Below, piece by piece: positions 43,801 to 57,115 of a stretch of DNA of 64,000 nt (position 1 is its first letter; each line of letters begins with the position of its first letter). The position numbers and the translations under genes are program-made. Below the pieces are notes generated by a model, which worked only from the letters and a program-made list of their open reading frames with translations, was not told the DNA's origin and made no database searches. Source of the DNA: Cynocephalus volans. Its lineage: Eukaryota > Chordata > Mammalia > Dermoptera > Cynocephalidae. Location: contig NC_084462.1 of assembly GCF_027409185.1 (NCBI RefSeq), positions 16,777,577-16,841,576 on the forward strand, in the 5' to 3' direction.

Positions 43801-45740
43801 ATGGGGCTGCCTGCACCGTCTCTGGCTTCCTCTCCTCCCAGTGTTTGGAAGGATCAGCAGTGGTGTGGCCCGTGGGCGGCCCAGGGGCACCTGAGATTCT
43901 CAACCTTAATGAAGACGCTCTGCAGGCCCCTGACTCCAGCCTAGACCCAGCCTGTCCTTGCTCTGGGCCTCTGCTCCCACCTCTGAAAGCAGAGTGGGGT
44001 CTGCCCCTGAGGTTTCCAGCCCAGACTCTGGAAGTCCATGGTCCAGCTACCACTATGCACGTCATGAAGCAGAGATGGAAGAGAGCAGATGGTGCAGGGG
44101 CACTGGCGGCATTGCGGGTGAGGGCAAGTGCCCTGTTGCTCCCCAGCTCTGCTGCTGCAGCTCTCTCTAACATGAAATGCATGAGGCAGTACTCCCACAA
44201 TGCCTGGTGCCAAAGAGGTTTACAAGTGCCAGCCTCACCACACCCGAGCCCTGCGGTGTCTCAGCTGTTCAACAGGTGCTTCATAATGCTTCTTCAGCAA
44301 AGAGGTCCTCAGTAACAAAACAGTCAGGGGCTAACAGAGACCCTCAGAAAGCAGACAAGACATCCTTCTCCTCTGGGTGACTCCCCCTGCCCTGTGCCCT
44401 CTGCCCCCACTAACTGCAGGGTTGTCGAGGCTCATAGGCAAGGTGCAACATGTGAAAGGATTCCTGTTAAGCAATCCTTTCTGAGGTCACCCTTGCTGAG
44501 GGCATTAAAGAAAATTCTATCAATGAAGAAACATGATGGAGGAGGAACCTAGAGATCAGACTCACTGCAATAGATGGAATCCCGAATCCTGATTCAAAAA
44601 AGCAAAACTGAAATAACACAATGAAATTGTAAAATTGAAATTTTACATTCAGGAAATGTAAAAGATACTACTTCAAGATATTGGGGAGTTATTTTAATAT
44701 TGTTTTTATGTGATGGTAGTATTGTGGTTATGTAAACAAAACCGTCCCTACTGCTCCTTGAAGAAGTGGCTGGTTCCAGGGCTGGAGCAGTGAATACAAG
44801 CTGAGCTAGAGCACCTCATTGTGTCAGAAAGTAAAGAAGTGCTTGAAAAAGGAGGACACATGAAAAGGACATAGGAACCAGAAGCCAATAAGAAAAATAC
44901 AGCAAGAAAGTCTTTAAATGCATGGAAATTAGAAAGCATACTTCTAAATAAGCCACAGGTCAAAAAGGAAGTCTCAAGGGAAATAAAAAGTACATAGAAC
45001 TGAATGAAAATGAAAACACAACATAATAAAATTTGTGAGACACACCCAGGGCAGTGGTTAGAGGGCAACTGATAGTACTAAATGCTTCTATTAGAAAAGA
45101 GGAAGGATCTCAAATCAGTTATGTAAGATCCCACTCTCAAGAAACTAGAAAAAGAAGAGTGAAATAAACTCAAAGCATTGTAGAAGGAAGGAAACGATAA
45201 AGACAAAAGCAGGAATAAACAAAATTGAAAACAGAAAAACAAAAGAGAATTATTGAAACCAAAAGCTGGTTCTTTGAAAATTAGCAATAAAATTGATAAA
45301 CCTCTAGCTAAACTGACAGAAAGAAAAAGAAAAGAGAGAAATGACCAATATCAGAAATGAAACAGGGAATATTAACACAGATCCTGAAGCCATTAAAAGA
45401 GTTATAAAATTATACAAAAAACTTTATGCTCATAAATTTGACAATTTAGAAGAGCTGAACCAATGCCTTGAAAACCACAAAGTACCAAAATTTAGCCAAG
45501 GTCAAATAGATAACCTAAACAGTCCTATAACCATTAAAGAAATTAAATTGTAATTAAAAACCTCCTCCAAAAGATATCTCCAGTTCCAGATCATTTCACT
45601 AGAGAATTTTACTGAACATTTAAATAAGAATTAGTACCAATTTTACATAATCTCTTCCAGAAAATGAAAGAGAGGAAATACTTTCCTACTCACTATTAGC
45701 CTAGTATCCAAACTGATAAAGACCCCATGTGCACACAGGC

Positions 45741-45755
45741 ACACATGCACACACA

Positions 45756-45800
<45 letters not shown>
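45741..45800 (+). repeat. (CA)n microsatellite inside L1
   Basis: About 30 CA units with two TA interruptions. Confidence 0.95.
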
Positions 45801-45803
<3 letters not shown>

Positions 45804-46979
45804 TACAGACCAATATCACTCATGAACTTAGATGCAAAAATCCTCAACAAATATTAGATACAATACCATGATCAAGAGGGATTTATTTTAGGTATGCAAG
45901 GCTAGTTCATGAACATCCATTCATGATAAAAACTCTCAGCAAAGTAGGAATCAAGGGGAACTTCATCTGGATAAAAAGCATCCACAAATAACCTACAGCT
46001 GACATCATACTTCATGGTAACAGACTGACTGCTTTCCCTCTAAGACTAGGAATGAGGTAAGGGGGCTTGTTACCACCACTCGTACTCAGCACAACACTGC
46101 AAATTCTGGCCAGGTCATGAAGGCAAGAAAAGGATATAAAAAGCACACAGATTGGAAAGGAAGAAATAAAACAGCCCCTACTTTCAAATTACATGATTGT
46201 CCATGTAGAAAATCCCAAGGAATCTACAGAACCAATAAGTGAGTTCAATAAGTTTGTAGGAAATGAGATTAACACACAAAAATCAATTGTATTTCTATAA
46301 AGCAATAGCAAACAAGTAAAAAGCAAAATAAAAAAGGCAATACTATTTACAAAGAATCTTAATTACTTGGGTGTAAATCTAACAAAACTTGAGCAGTGTC
46401 TGTATGCTGAAAGTTACAAAATGTTAATGATGAAATAAATCAAAAGAATATTTAAATAGAGAGAAACAATGTTCTCGTATTGGAAGACAATGTAGTAAGT
46501 ATGTCAATTTCCCCTAAACTGACATGTAGGTTTAATGTAATTCCTATCAAAATCTCAGCAAGATTTTTTGTAGATATAGGCAAAATTATTCTAAAATTTA
46601 TATGGAAAGGGAAGGGTCCTAAAAAGCTAAATCAATGTTGAAAAAGAAGAAAGTAGAGGAATCACTCTTCCCAATGTTATGGGAGACTGCACAGCTACTA
46701 CATGGTACAGATGTGGGTGTTGGTGGCAGAAGATACTCAGATCGATGGATTAGAACACAGGAACTTGAAAGAGACCAACACAAACATGCCCAGTTTTTAA
46801 ACAAAGGTTCGAAAGCAATTTGACGGAGGAGGAATGGCTTTTTTTTTTTAACAATAGGTGCTGGAGCAGTTGGACATCCATAGTAAAAAAAAAAAAAAAA
46901 GAATTTTGACCTAAACCTCACACCTCATATAAAATTTAACTTGAAATATACCATGAACTTAAACGTAAAATATAAAACT

Positions 46980-46998
46980 TAAAAAAAAAAAAAAAAAC
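46980..46998 (+). repeat. Poly(A) run inside L1
   Basis: About 18 As; another A run is at 46887-46901. Neither marks a 3' end. Confidence 0.8.
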
Positions 46999-47215
46999 AT
47001 AGGAAAAAATCTTCAGGATCTAGGACTGGGCAAAGAGATCTCAGACTTGGTACCAAAAGCACACTCTATAAAATGAAATAAAAATGGATAAACTGGACCT
47101 CACCAACATTAAAAAGCTTGTGCTGTGAAGGACACCATTAAGAGGATGAAAAGACAAGCTACAGACTGGGAGAAAATATTTGCCAGTCGCATATCTGACA
47201 AAGGACTAGTATCTA

Positions 47216-48199
47216 CTCGTCCACCTTTCCTAGAACATCAGGGCCACTGCAGTATCGCCAGCACCCAGACCAGGGCCTGGCACACAGGACACGTGAAGAG
47301 AGATTCTGCGTTGAATGGAGCTGAGCCATGACTGCACCTCCAGAGGACTCATCACAGTTGCCGTGTCTGTTTGTAGGTGGAATTCTCTGATTGCTGTCTA
47401 TCTCCCCTACCTGCTCCATGCGGCAGGGCCCTCATCTGTCTCATCTCTGCTCTATGATCAGGACAGACCTTGCTGAGTTTGGAGAGTGACCTGGTGCAGA
47501 GGCCGCTGTGAAACGGGACAGCCCGTGGGCACCCTGACAGCTGCCCCCAGCTGGGGCCCACCTTGCCCAGGTGTTCCCAGACACACACCTGCTCGCTGCT
47601 CCCCACCGGCTTTTCTGAGAAGCTCCCCCTTGTTCCAGATGAGCAGCTGCAGCTGCAGGCCCAGGGGAGGTGGGCTGACAGGTGGCCGTTTCCACAGCAG
47701 CATGAAAATTCCACATTCAGATCTATGACACCACGCACCTAACGACACAGTTTCCAGGAGTCCCTGCTTCCCTGAAGTCCAGTCATCCTGTCTTTGGTGT
47801 TCCACAAGCTGCTGCTCTCGAATATGAGAAATGGAGAGGCTACTGTGAGGGCGGGGGGGCGGGGCTGGGAGGACAGAAGCCTGGGAGAGGTCACGCCTGG
47901 TGCCCACGTTGGGTTGGAAAGGAGAGCAAAGCAAGGGCCAGAGAAGATGGGGCCATGTCTTGCAGCCACTTCCTCAGCTGAGGCTGCTCGGCCTCCTCAC
48001 CCAGACACTGTGGGGCTGGCAGTGGGGCTCTGTGGGGAAAACTCAGGGGCCAGTCAGCAAGTACATGCCTATGCCTGCTACGTGCCAGGCCCCCTGCATG
48101 CTCCCTGCCACCATTCATGCCGACAAACCCTGGGGTAAACGGCACCTCAGACTGGAACACTGCCGCCCAGCTCTTCTCTTACTCCATCCCCCATGCCGG
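47216..48199. other. Unique GC-rich non-coding DNA
   Basis: Overlapping open frames on both strands, none with splice or family support. Confidence 0.5.
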
Positions 48200-48415
48200 A
48201 TGGGGGACCTAGCTGCCAGGTGTTAGGGCCTTGAACTCTATCAGATCTTGCTTCCAACCTTGGCTTGGCCACCTAGAAGCTGTGTGGCTCTGGACACAGT
48301 GACAAACCTGAGTCCTGTATGCAAATGGCGTGGCCAAGAAGACTAAAGAAGTCAGGTATGTAAACGCACTGGCTCTAGGAAACGCTGAGCACACAGTAGC
48401 TTACAGTAACCATGG
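48200..48415 (+). mobile_element. MIR SINE fossil
   Basis: CTTCCAACCTTGGCTTGGCCACCTAGAAGCTGTGTGGCTCTGGACACAGTGACAAACCTGAG and later GCTGAGCACACAGTAGCTTACAG match MIR from core to 3' end. Confidence 0.7.
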
Positions 48416-51170
48416 TTGAGGGAATCTTGCACAAACGTTATAATGCTCAGTCAGCAAGGTACGCGGCTGCCCTGTGGCCATGGCCCCATCCCCGTCAGAC
48501 GTCTTCTACTGTGAAGCAAGGTGCTCCCAGCCTTGTCCCCATCCCACTGCAGGGGCATGGGTCTTCTGTCCGACCCTGGACCCCCTAGGCTGCCCAGAGG
48601 CTCTCCCACCATGACCTATGCAAGAGGAGATGGACCTCCTCCTCACAAGAACCAGGTTGCTCTGCCAAGGGGCAGCCCACCCACTCCGATCTGAAGTTGG
48701 GTTGTATGCAGGTGCCTGCTCTCAACGCTGAGGGAAGAGGATGCTTGCTGTCTTGATTAGGCTGTAAGGAAATCAAAGTTTCCATCTTCAAAAGAGTATC
48801 TGGGTTTCTCAAGTCAAGAATCTGGTGCATTCCAAGCACTCATGGGCTGATCTAAGGAAGACAGAACAGCCACATCCATCAACAACGAGCCTTGAACTTT
48901 CATGCTGGAGAAAACCCTACAAGTTCCCATTATGGCTGAAAACATACTTTCACTCACTCACACACCCTGACATACAGAGGGAAAAAGGCCGTGAGGAAAC
49001 ACATCAAAATGTTAACAGTGGTTAGCCCAGAGTGCTAAGATTAAAAGTGATTCATCATGATTCTCTGCATTTTCCAGATTTTTTTACTGTGCTGCATATT
49101 CTATGTGTAATTAGAAAAAGGTTATACCTAAATTATATGTACAAGAATTGAATAGCTTTGAGACACGTGAATATATACCTAAACTTTTCCATCGGCACGT
49201 GCAAGTGTCTGGTCCTCACTGGCTGGAGGAGGCTTGGGGCTCACAAGATGCTCTAGGCATCCTGCCATAGTGCCCTGTGACCACCAGTCAGGCCAGGACC
49301 ATTCTGTCTGTGGGAGGCCACATCTGTGGGCATGCTGAAGCTAGTTTCTCCCTGTCCACCTGCCCCCAGGTGCCCTGGGCCTGAGGCCCATACTTGGCTG
49401 TCTATGATGGGGCTGCTGCTGGGGGTGTCAGACACAGGCCCACACCCCTCAACATCCAGAGGTCAAGGGGCACAGGAGCTGGGGTCCAGTCACAGGGACA
49501 GGGTGGGACAGGCTGGTGTCAGCAGAAGTAGCACGTCAGGGTCTGCCTCCTCCCACCCACGGCACCCATGCCAGGCCAGTGCAGACGCTGCCTGGTGAGT
49601 GGGGGCAGCATAAGAGTGGCCACTGGCTTCCTGTCACGTTGTTCACACGACCACACGGGAAACCCCCACCCACCAGCCCTGCTCTGGTTGGTGCTCTGGA
49701 CCCTCAGATGAGCCCTGTGGGAGGCAGAGGGAAGAAGGCGACAAGCAACATCTCCTCCTCCCTCGGCCGGTAGCTAAGGCCCATGGCAGACCACAGTGCT
49801 GCACACGGCTCTTGCATGGGGCTTTCATATCCTCTGTCAGTTTGCAGCACAGTTAAATATATTAGCCAAGGAAGCTACCCATCTGCCTGTGGCAAACTGG
49901 GAACATGCAGGAGGGCAGGCACTGAGTAGTCTGCAGACAGGTGTGGGGATGCCCCTCGGGCCGGCTTCTCAGAGGTCAGAGTAACGGTGCTGAGCCCCTC
50001 TGGGGGCAACAAATTGGAGGCCAAAGCCAAAGTCACCAGGGGCTCTGCAGTCCTGGGTGAAAGGCTATGCCCAGCTTAAAAACATCCAGATCCACAGGAA
50101 GTGGCAGCAGGGGGACTCTAGTGACCAATCCCGCATGCAGGGAGGGGTCAGGGTGTAGCACGTCCCCATTGTGGCTGTGAGAGGAGAGACTGGGAGATGG
50201 CTGAGGTGGTGGGCACGGGGGATGTGGGCTCTGGGAGGAGTAGCTGAGTGGTGACTCTTGAGGGGACTGGGCAGACAGGAGCAAGGGGGCCTCCTTCCTT
50301 GTGATGGCTCCAGAGCAGCTGTACCTTCTCAGGGAAGAAAGACTTAGGACTGTGGGCAACTTCGCAAAGACATGGCCTTACTGTGGCAGAGGTCAGACAA
50401 GGGAGGGTGTGCGGCTGAGGCCACGCTGAGGCAGGGTGCCACCCATGTACTGCCCCATCCTATGGGATCCCCTCTTCCCCTGGCAGAGCAGGCGTGTAGT
50501 TTGATAGGATAAGCCACACACAGAAAATGAAACGGAAAAGCTGTGGTGGGTGGCTGGTGTCAGCTTCCCTGGGGAGAAGGTTCTAGACTGGGGAGGGAAG
50601 TCTCCCTGGCTGCCCTAGGAGGCCATGGAAATCTTGGTGAGACGTCAGGGCAGCAAGGTGCAAGGCCACAGGTAAGGCTTAGAGACCGATGGGGAGGGCC
50701 TGATTGTGGGCTGGGAGCCCTGTATTTGGGTATTTTCAACAGTGTTGTCATCTCTAGAAACAAAATGCCAAAGGTGTAGCTGGCACTCAGGCTGGGCAGG
50801 ATGAGCTGCTGTTATGGGTGGGGAGAGGGAATCCTTTCCTTCATGCTGTTCCAGGCACTGGTCCTGCCCTCCCTGCCAGATGTACAGCCTTTGGGGCCTT
50901 CTAGAAATTCCTGTCCCCTTCCCCAGCCTTCAGCCACTGGGACCTGAGCCTTCCCCATTCCCCCCATGTGCCTGGGCAACACTCTGGCCACCTTGGCTTT
51001 GCTGCCCACCCCAGCTCAGGTAAGCCATCTGGTGAGTGAGCATGGCCCGGGGCCCTGTGGTTAGGTTGTCTCCAGCAGCATCTACAAAGCCCCTGAAGGG
51101 GAAGCACAGCCTCACTGCTGACCAGCGATGGCAGGCGCTGAGCTCTGGGTCTCGTCAGATCAGGCACTGA
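48416..51170. other. Unique non-coding DNA
   Basis: No exon supported. One plus-strand acceptor/donor pair near 50851 and 51018 encloses mostly non-coding-looking sequence and is listed among rejected observations. Confidence 0.5.
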
Positions 51171-51174
51171 CTGT

Positions 51175-51500
51175 TCTTTTCTCTCTGTATTGTTTCATTT
51201 TGAAGTAATGATAAAGTCACAGGAAATTTTAAAAACAGTCTAGAGTCCTATGCGCCGTCCACCCAGCTTCCTCCACCTACAGAATCTCAGGTAATTAGTG
51301 TGTGATCCCAACACAAAGAGAGACCACGGGCCTCACCTAGATCTCACTGGTTTTTATGGGCACCCATTTGAGTGTGTGTGAGCATGTGGGTGTGAACAGT
51401 CCCACATGGTTTTACCCCGTGTAACAGATCTATGTAACCATCTCACAACCAAGATGCAGACTGGTCCCATCACAGGGACACCCTTGTGCTACTCTGCCCT
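51175..51500 (-). mobile_element. L1M-type 3' UTR, antisense
   Basis: The plus strand reads as the reverse of the L1M 3' end: TTGAAGTAATGATAAAGTCACAGGAAATTTTAAAAACAG, CACCCAGCTTCCTCCACC, TGTAACCATCTCACAACCAAGATGCAGACTG and CATCACAGGGACACCCTTGTGCTACTC. It is the same type as the nested piece at 15324-15637. Confidence 0.75.
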
Positions 51501-51639
51501 TGGGGCTGCCTTCTTGGCCCTAAACAAATCTCAAGGGGTGGATCTTAGAGAGAGCACTCCTTGGGCCACTTTGTCAGGGTCTTGTGGTGAGATAAATGAG
51601 GGTAACATGTGCCTTCATCCTAATGGGTACCACCTGGGT

Positions 51640-51715
51640 TTAGAGGTCAGCACCACTCTCAGCCCTGGGGTTAGAGGTCAGCACCAATCTTAGCCCCGGG
51701 GTTAGAGGTCAGTAC
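51640..51715 (+). repeat. 31-base tandem repeat, about 2.4 copies
   Basis: TAGAGGTCAG recurs at 51641, 51672 and 51703, with GCACCAATCT-type and AGCCCTGGGGT spacer. Confidence 0.9.
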
Positions 51716-53325
51716 CTGGTTTCAGCTTGGCTGTTGCCTGGCTTCATGACGTTGTCAGCAACAATCTTCATCCCATTTATCAGGTGGAATGACGGCTGTT
51801 GGTACCGCTATGGTCCACGCAACTAGTTAGACCACAATGCTCTGAAGACACCTTGCAGCTTCACAATTCAAATGCTCGATGATTATATCCCAAACCTAGC
51901 TGTGTGCAGGTGTCCTGATGCCCCCACTTGGCCCGCCTGCACTCAGCGGAGGAGACAGCAAACTTCCCACCTCTGGCTCTCCAGGAGCCTTGGTTGAGCA
52001 ATTCCTCTTTCACACTGGCCTCTCGCCTCAGGCTCCGGTGGCTCCCTAATGCCTGTGACTGAGCCCCTGACCCATACAGGACACCCTAGGCCCTCTGCTG
52101 GGTCTGCCCAGCTCATCCCAGCCAGTCAGAGCTTGGTCACCTCCCTCTCCCTCCCCGAGCCCCAGGTCACTGCGGCACAGCAGTTGCCCCACCCAGGTGA
52201 ATTCCCAGGACACCTCGCACACTGCCACAGTCACCGACCCACTGCTCTGTGCAGGGACCTTTGCCCACACCTCTCTGTACCCTCATCTCACTGGTGTCCC
52301 TTGGCAGATGCTGCCACATGCTTGAATGCGCAGAGGGACATGGTGGCAACTGGGTCAGGACAACTTGGAGAGAATGCTGAGAGCGAGTGTCCCGGCACGA
52401 AGTTGCAAAGAGCGGAAGCTGGCAGAAGAGCATGTCCAGCATGGGGAAAATAGCTCACCCAATTATCCCTGCTTAATTGTACTGAGGGAAAAAACATCTA
52501 AATACTGCGTGTTCTAATTATACCAGCGTTATTGGAATTTATCATCCTCGGCTAGGGGTGACCTTTTCCCTCAAGAATGATTTGTGGGGAGGGCAAGGCC
52601 AGGCACCCCCAGCAGTTGTAGATAAATCTCAAACCAACAATTATTATTATTACTATTCTATTTATACAGCTCCCCATCTTTCACATGGGTGCTCCACTTC
52701 AGAGCCCTGTGCAGCTGCTCCTGCAGCCTCAGGAGGGGAAAGCAATGGGCGCAGGGAGAGGAGAGGGATTGTGGTGGGTGGCCAGAGCCTGAGTGGTCAT
52801 TTCCTGCATGTCTCAGCCATTATGGGTGGACATGGAGGACCAGGCCTCTAGATCCCCTGCAGGGGCTGGGGGGAGCCCCAGGGACTGAGGACATGTGAGA
52901 GAAGGCGGGTGATGGAGTGAAGTGAGAGGCTGGAGGACAGGGAGGGCCAAGAGGGCCGGCTGGTGCACCAGGAGTTCAGGGGCACAGAGGAGGCAAGGGA
53001 AAAGGAGGAAGAAAGGCAGTGGGCAGGGAGGACCTGGCACTCTGCTCAGGCCACCTCTTCAGGGGGGTGGCGTGGGGAGAGCTACTCCCTGACCCAGGCA
53101 CCAGCGTGCTGGCTGGGCAAGCGAGTGAGGCACTCTTCTCTTCAGGCATTGGCTGTCTCTTCAGTAGGATGGGCTAGACAATGTTCGCTTTCCAGCTTAT
53201 TGAAGAGGAGAACAGGAGGAAACCTGAATAAGCCTCTAAGACAAGGCACACCCTCTCTAGGAGCGACTTTTTGAGGAGTCATCACACCTGAGGCAACAGG
53301 ATTGTCTGAGGTGTGAGGTGGTTGG
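51716..53325. other. Unique non-coding DNA
   Basis: 52445-52560 is AT-richer, with CCCAATTATCC, CTTAATTGTAC and TCTAATTATACC, a possible regulatory block. A short ATT run lies at 52640. Nothing coding is supported. Confidence 0.45.
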
Positions 53326-53329
53326 TGCA

Positions 53330-53545
53330 GGGAAAAGGCAGTGACTGGGACGCAGAAGACCTGGTCGAGAACGCTGGTGGCCCCTCTTATTTGCTGTGTG
53401 ATCCTTGGCATATCACTTTACTTCCCTGAGCTGGAGTTTCCGCAATGTAAAATGGGGACAGAGTGCTGTTTTCCTACTTCAGAGGGTTTTTGGCAGGCTC
53501 AGATGATACAACATGTGTCTAAATGCTTGGCTGTGTCTGGTCAAG
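53330..53545 (+). mobile_element. MIR SINE, clear
   Basis: TTGCTGTGTGATCCTTGGCATATCACTTTACTTCCCTGAGC, GTAAAATGGGGACAGAG and CAGATGATACAACATGTGTCTAAATGCTTGGC follow the full MIR order. Confidence 0.9.
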
Positions 53546-54008
53546 ACAAAGTCACAGGGTCAGATTTGCCTACCATCTGGAACAGCCAAAAAAATGAGAC
53601 GTAACATACAAAACAACAGTTTCAAGTCACCGGATGTGAGAAAATGAAGTGCGGCGGTCCTTGAGAGATGGGAAGCAAATGGGGTGAGCCCTGCAGTGGC
53701 CCCAGTTTACTCCCTTGAGAGACTCTCCAGGCAGCAGTGCAGGGAGGGACCCAGGCAGAACCTGGAGGACTCCCTGAGCTGAGGGGACATAGCTTAGAGT
53801 CTGGGTGACCACAGTGGCCAGATGTTACAGGACAGAGTACCTGAGAGGAGAGACAAGAGTAGAGAAAGGATTATGCAGGGTGCAGCCTTGAGTATTTGGT
53901 AGAGAACTGATCAGCACGTGAGTGTAAAAAAGCTACCTGAGACTATGGGAAAAAAAGATTAGAGAGGAAAAAACTCCACCAAAAAGCAGTATTTAAAGCT
54001 CACACAGG

Positions 54009-54557
54009 CAAGCTACTGCCACTGCCCTGGGGCCCCACCAGGGTCCTGAGGTATGGAGCCAGGGGAAGCTGAACCCAGCTGCAACCAGATAAAGCACAAC
54101 AAAAACACCATTTCCACATAGGTAGCCCACCATAGGCATCACAATTGCTATGACTGCCACAAAAGCGGCTAGTCTCTATGCAGCAGTCACAGCCACCATG
54201 CAGATGGCATGCCAGCCTCTCAACTGCACTGACACAAATAGAGGCACCAGCAGAGACTAAAAAAAAAAGAAAAGAAAAGAAAAAAAAGATGTCCTCTCTC
54301 TCCATAAAGCACACTCCAAAGTAATAGAAGAAGCATCTGCTTTATGATAATAGGGGAGGACTTGATCACACCTGTCTCAGCACTGAACAGATCATTTAGG
54401 CAACAAACCAACAGAGGAACAGTTAATCTATCAGATGGAGAGAAAAATTCTATGGTTATTAGAGGGGGGAGGGGAGGGGGGAGATTGCATAAGGGGCATA
54501 CAGAATAAGTATGATTTGTAACAATGAATATGCTAATAAAAAATAAATTTAAAAAAT
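54009..54557 (+). mobile_element. 5'-truncated L1 3' end with target-site duplication
   Basis: A central polypurine run (54259-54291), a GGGGGGAGGGGAGGGGG-type tract at 54465-54482 and an end TGCTAATAAAAAATAAATTTAAAAAA resemble a lineage-specific L1 3' UTR. The flanks GCTCACACAGG at 53998-54008 and 54558-54568 are identical 11-base duplications. The segment before the polypurine run is not recognised. Confidence 0.65.
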
Positions 54558-54729
54558 GCTCACACAGGGCTAAAAACAGCACTGCTTCCACCAGCCACAT
54601 GGGAAAACCTGATAACTTGTGGGGCACTGGGGTGGAAGACCAAGAAGGGTCTCACCTCAGTGACAGGGCAAAATGGGCCCTACACTAAACATGGCTCTGG
54701 TGCCACCTCCCAAATCTGAAACTAAGACC

Positions 54730-57115
54730 TGAAAAGATCACAATATTTCCAAATAACTGCATCCCTAAACAAAGCTCAAGTACACTTATAAGAATACAGA
54801 AATATCCAGTACCCAACAAGGTGGAGCTCACATTGTCTGGCGTCCATCAAAGATTATTAGGCATGCAAAAAATCAGGGAAATACAATTCACAGGGAAGAG
54901 AAAAATCAATCAATTGAAATTGACCCAGAACTGACACTGTTGTTAGGATTAGCAGATGACATCAAATCATTATAACTTTATTCCAGATGTCCAAAAAGTT
55001 AAGGATATACATAAAATGCATAAAAAAGAGCCAAATTAATCTTCTAAAAATATGAGGTAAAAAGTATAGTGGGTGGGATAAATGGCGGATCAGACACTAC
55101 AGAAAAAAAATTAGTGAACCTGAAGGCATAGCAACAGAAATCATTCAAAATGAAATAGAGAGAGACAAAAGAATAATAAAAAAGAAAGACAAGTACATCA
55201 GTGGGTTGTGGGGCCACTTCATGTGGCCTATCACATGTGCAACTGGACTCCCTGAAGGAAAGGGCAGAGCTGGGGGTGTGGCAGCACATCTGAGACAGCT
55301 CCCAATGACCTTGTCTCCAGGGATCATACCTGTGTCAGCCCCCACCCTTCAGTGTGACTTATTTCTGAGAACAAAATACAGTACAGGTGATGGGATGTCA
55401 CTTCTGAGATTACACTGCACTATACTGTGATTTCTGTCTTGTTCTCACTCTCTGGTTCTCAGAGCTCTGATGAAGCCAGCTGACATGCTGTGAGCTGTGC
55501 ACATGGCAAAGAACAAAAGGTGCCTCCAGCTAACAGCCACTGAAGAACGGAATGCTGCTGACAAAATGTGCATGAGCTGATCCTTCCCCAATAGAGACTT
55601 GGATGACTGTAGCCCAGCTGACCCTTGACTGCAGCCTGTGAGAGACCCTGAGTGGAGAACCTAGTTAAGATACACTCAGACTCCTGACCCTCAAAAACTA
55701 TAAGCCACTAAGTTTTGGGGTAATCTTGTTATTCAGTGATGGATGACCAATATGGCAAGAGGGGAGAGGGAGACAGAAAAAAATACTTGAAAAAGTAATG
55801 GCCCCAAACTTTTGAAATCTGAGGAAAAGTATAAACAGAGAGATCTGAGTTCAATGAACCACAAACTCAAAAAACAAATGGAAAAAAATAATAAAAACTA
55901 CATTAAAGTACATTGTAATCAAATCGCTCAAAAGAAGTAACAAATATAAAATATTAAAAGCAGTCAGAGGAAAAAGACATCTTACCTACAGAAGAAGAAA
56001 GATAAGGATGACAGCAGATTTCTCAATGGAAAGAATGAAAGTAAGAAGACACTCGAATGACAGCTATAAAGTATAGAAAGAAAAAATCCAGTCAACCTAG
56101 AATTCTATACTCAGTGAAAATAATCTTTCAAAAGTAAAGACTTCTTCAGACATGCAAGAGCTGAAAGAATTCATCATTAGCGTGACTCATGCTACAAGAA
56201 ATGTTAAAGGAAGCCCTTTAGACAGGAGGAAAATAAATATGGAAATACAGGCCTACAGAAAAAGAGTGAGGAACACCTTCACTTCTCCAATGAATGAGAA
56301 AGTGGTAGCTGCATATGTAGATACATACAATTTTAAAAATTATTTAGATCTTTTAAAAAGACAATTGACCATTTAAACAGAAGTAATAAAAATATTTTGT
56401 GGAACTTGATATATGTGTGAATAAAATGTATAACAAGATGATGACTAAGGAAGGAGAAATCTGGAAGAACAGACTATAAAGTTTTTATACTATACATAAG
56501 GTGATGTTACAACATTTGAAGGTTGACTTTGATAACTTTAAGACATACACTATAAATCCTAAAACAACGTGTAAAATAACAAGAAAAAGAAACATAGTTA
56601 AGTCAAAAAAGAAGACATATAAATTTATAAAAAATATTCAATTAATCAAAGAAAGGCAGGAAAAGGGGAAAGGAACAAAGGACAGGACAAACAGAAAACT
56701 AATAACAAGACGATAGACTTAAACATAATCAAAGTAGTAATCAATTTAAATGTAAACAGCTTAAACACCCCACTAAAGAGGCAGAGATTGTCAGATTGAA
56801 TACAAATGCAAGACTCAAGTACATGCTGCTTATAAAAAACACATTTGAAATGTGAAGATACAAGTAGATTAAAAATAAAAGGATGAAAAATATATGCCAT
56901 ACTAACAGAAGCTAAAAGCTGAACTGGCTATGTTTATATCAGACAAAGCAAATTTCAGAGCAAAGAATATTACTAGGGATAAAGGTCATGTCATAATGAT
57001 AAAGGAATCAACTTATACAAGAAGCAAAAACTGATAGAAATGAAAGAAGGAATCCACAATTACAGTAAGAGATGTCAATATTCCTCTCTCAATAACTGAT
57101 AGGACAGGAAGATAG
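54730..57115 (+). mobile_element. Old L1M: 5' region, ORF1 remnants and ORF2 start
   Basis: Blocks such as GAATTCTATACTCAGTGAAAATAATC (56100), AGAGCTGAAAGAATTCATCA (56155), AAATGTAAACAGCTTAAACACC (56750), GCAGAGATTGTCAGATTG and ATTCCTCTCTCAATAACTGATAGG (57090) give the L1 order. It is interrupted by a MaLR LTR at about 55204-55757 and ends abruptly at a MIR. Confidence 0.85.
55204..55757 (+). mobile_element. MLT1-like MaLR LTR in the L1
   Basis: Late blocks GAAGCCAGCTGACATGCTGTGAG, CCAGCTGACCCTTGACTGCAGCC, GAGAGACCCTGAG, CTATAAGCCACTAAGTTTTGGGGTAATCTTGTTA and GATGACCAATA are those of MLT1. The 5' end near 55204 is approximate. Confidence 0.75.

Larger units (their letters stand above)
42226..44910. 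other. Unique DNA with a short duplicated segment and an AT-rich block
   Basis: Two related segments at 42443-42491 and 43079-43140 are described separately. 43610-43800 is an AT-rich non-repetitive block with ATTA cores. No supported exon. Confidence 0.45.
44915..47215 (+). mobile_element. L1 ORF2 fragment, long and degraded
   Basis: ORF2 linker (AAATTAGAAAGCATACTTCTAAATAAGCC), reverse transcriptase (CTTTATGCTCATAAATTTGACAATTTAG; AAAACTCTCAGCAAAGTAGGAATC; AAAATCCCAAGGAATCTAC) and C-terminal region (ACCTCACCAACATTAAAAAGC) follow in order. It ends abruptly at about 47215 without a 3' UTR. A frame at 45341-45553 is the longest coding relic. Confidence 0.9.

Noticed and set aside
50851-51017. 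Plus-strand segment between TGCTGTTCCAG and CTCAGGTAAGC
   Set aside because: The splice pair is attractive but the open frame is Trp/Pro/Cys-rich with no coding character; at most a non-coding exon.
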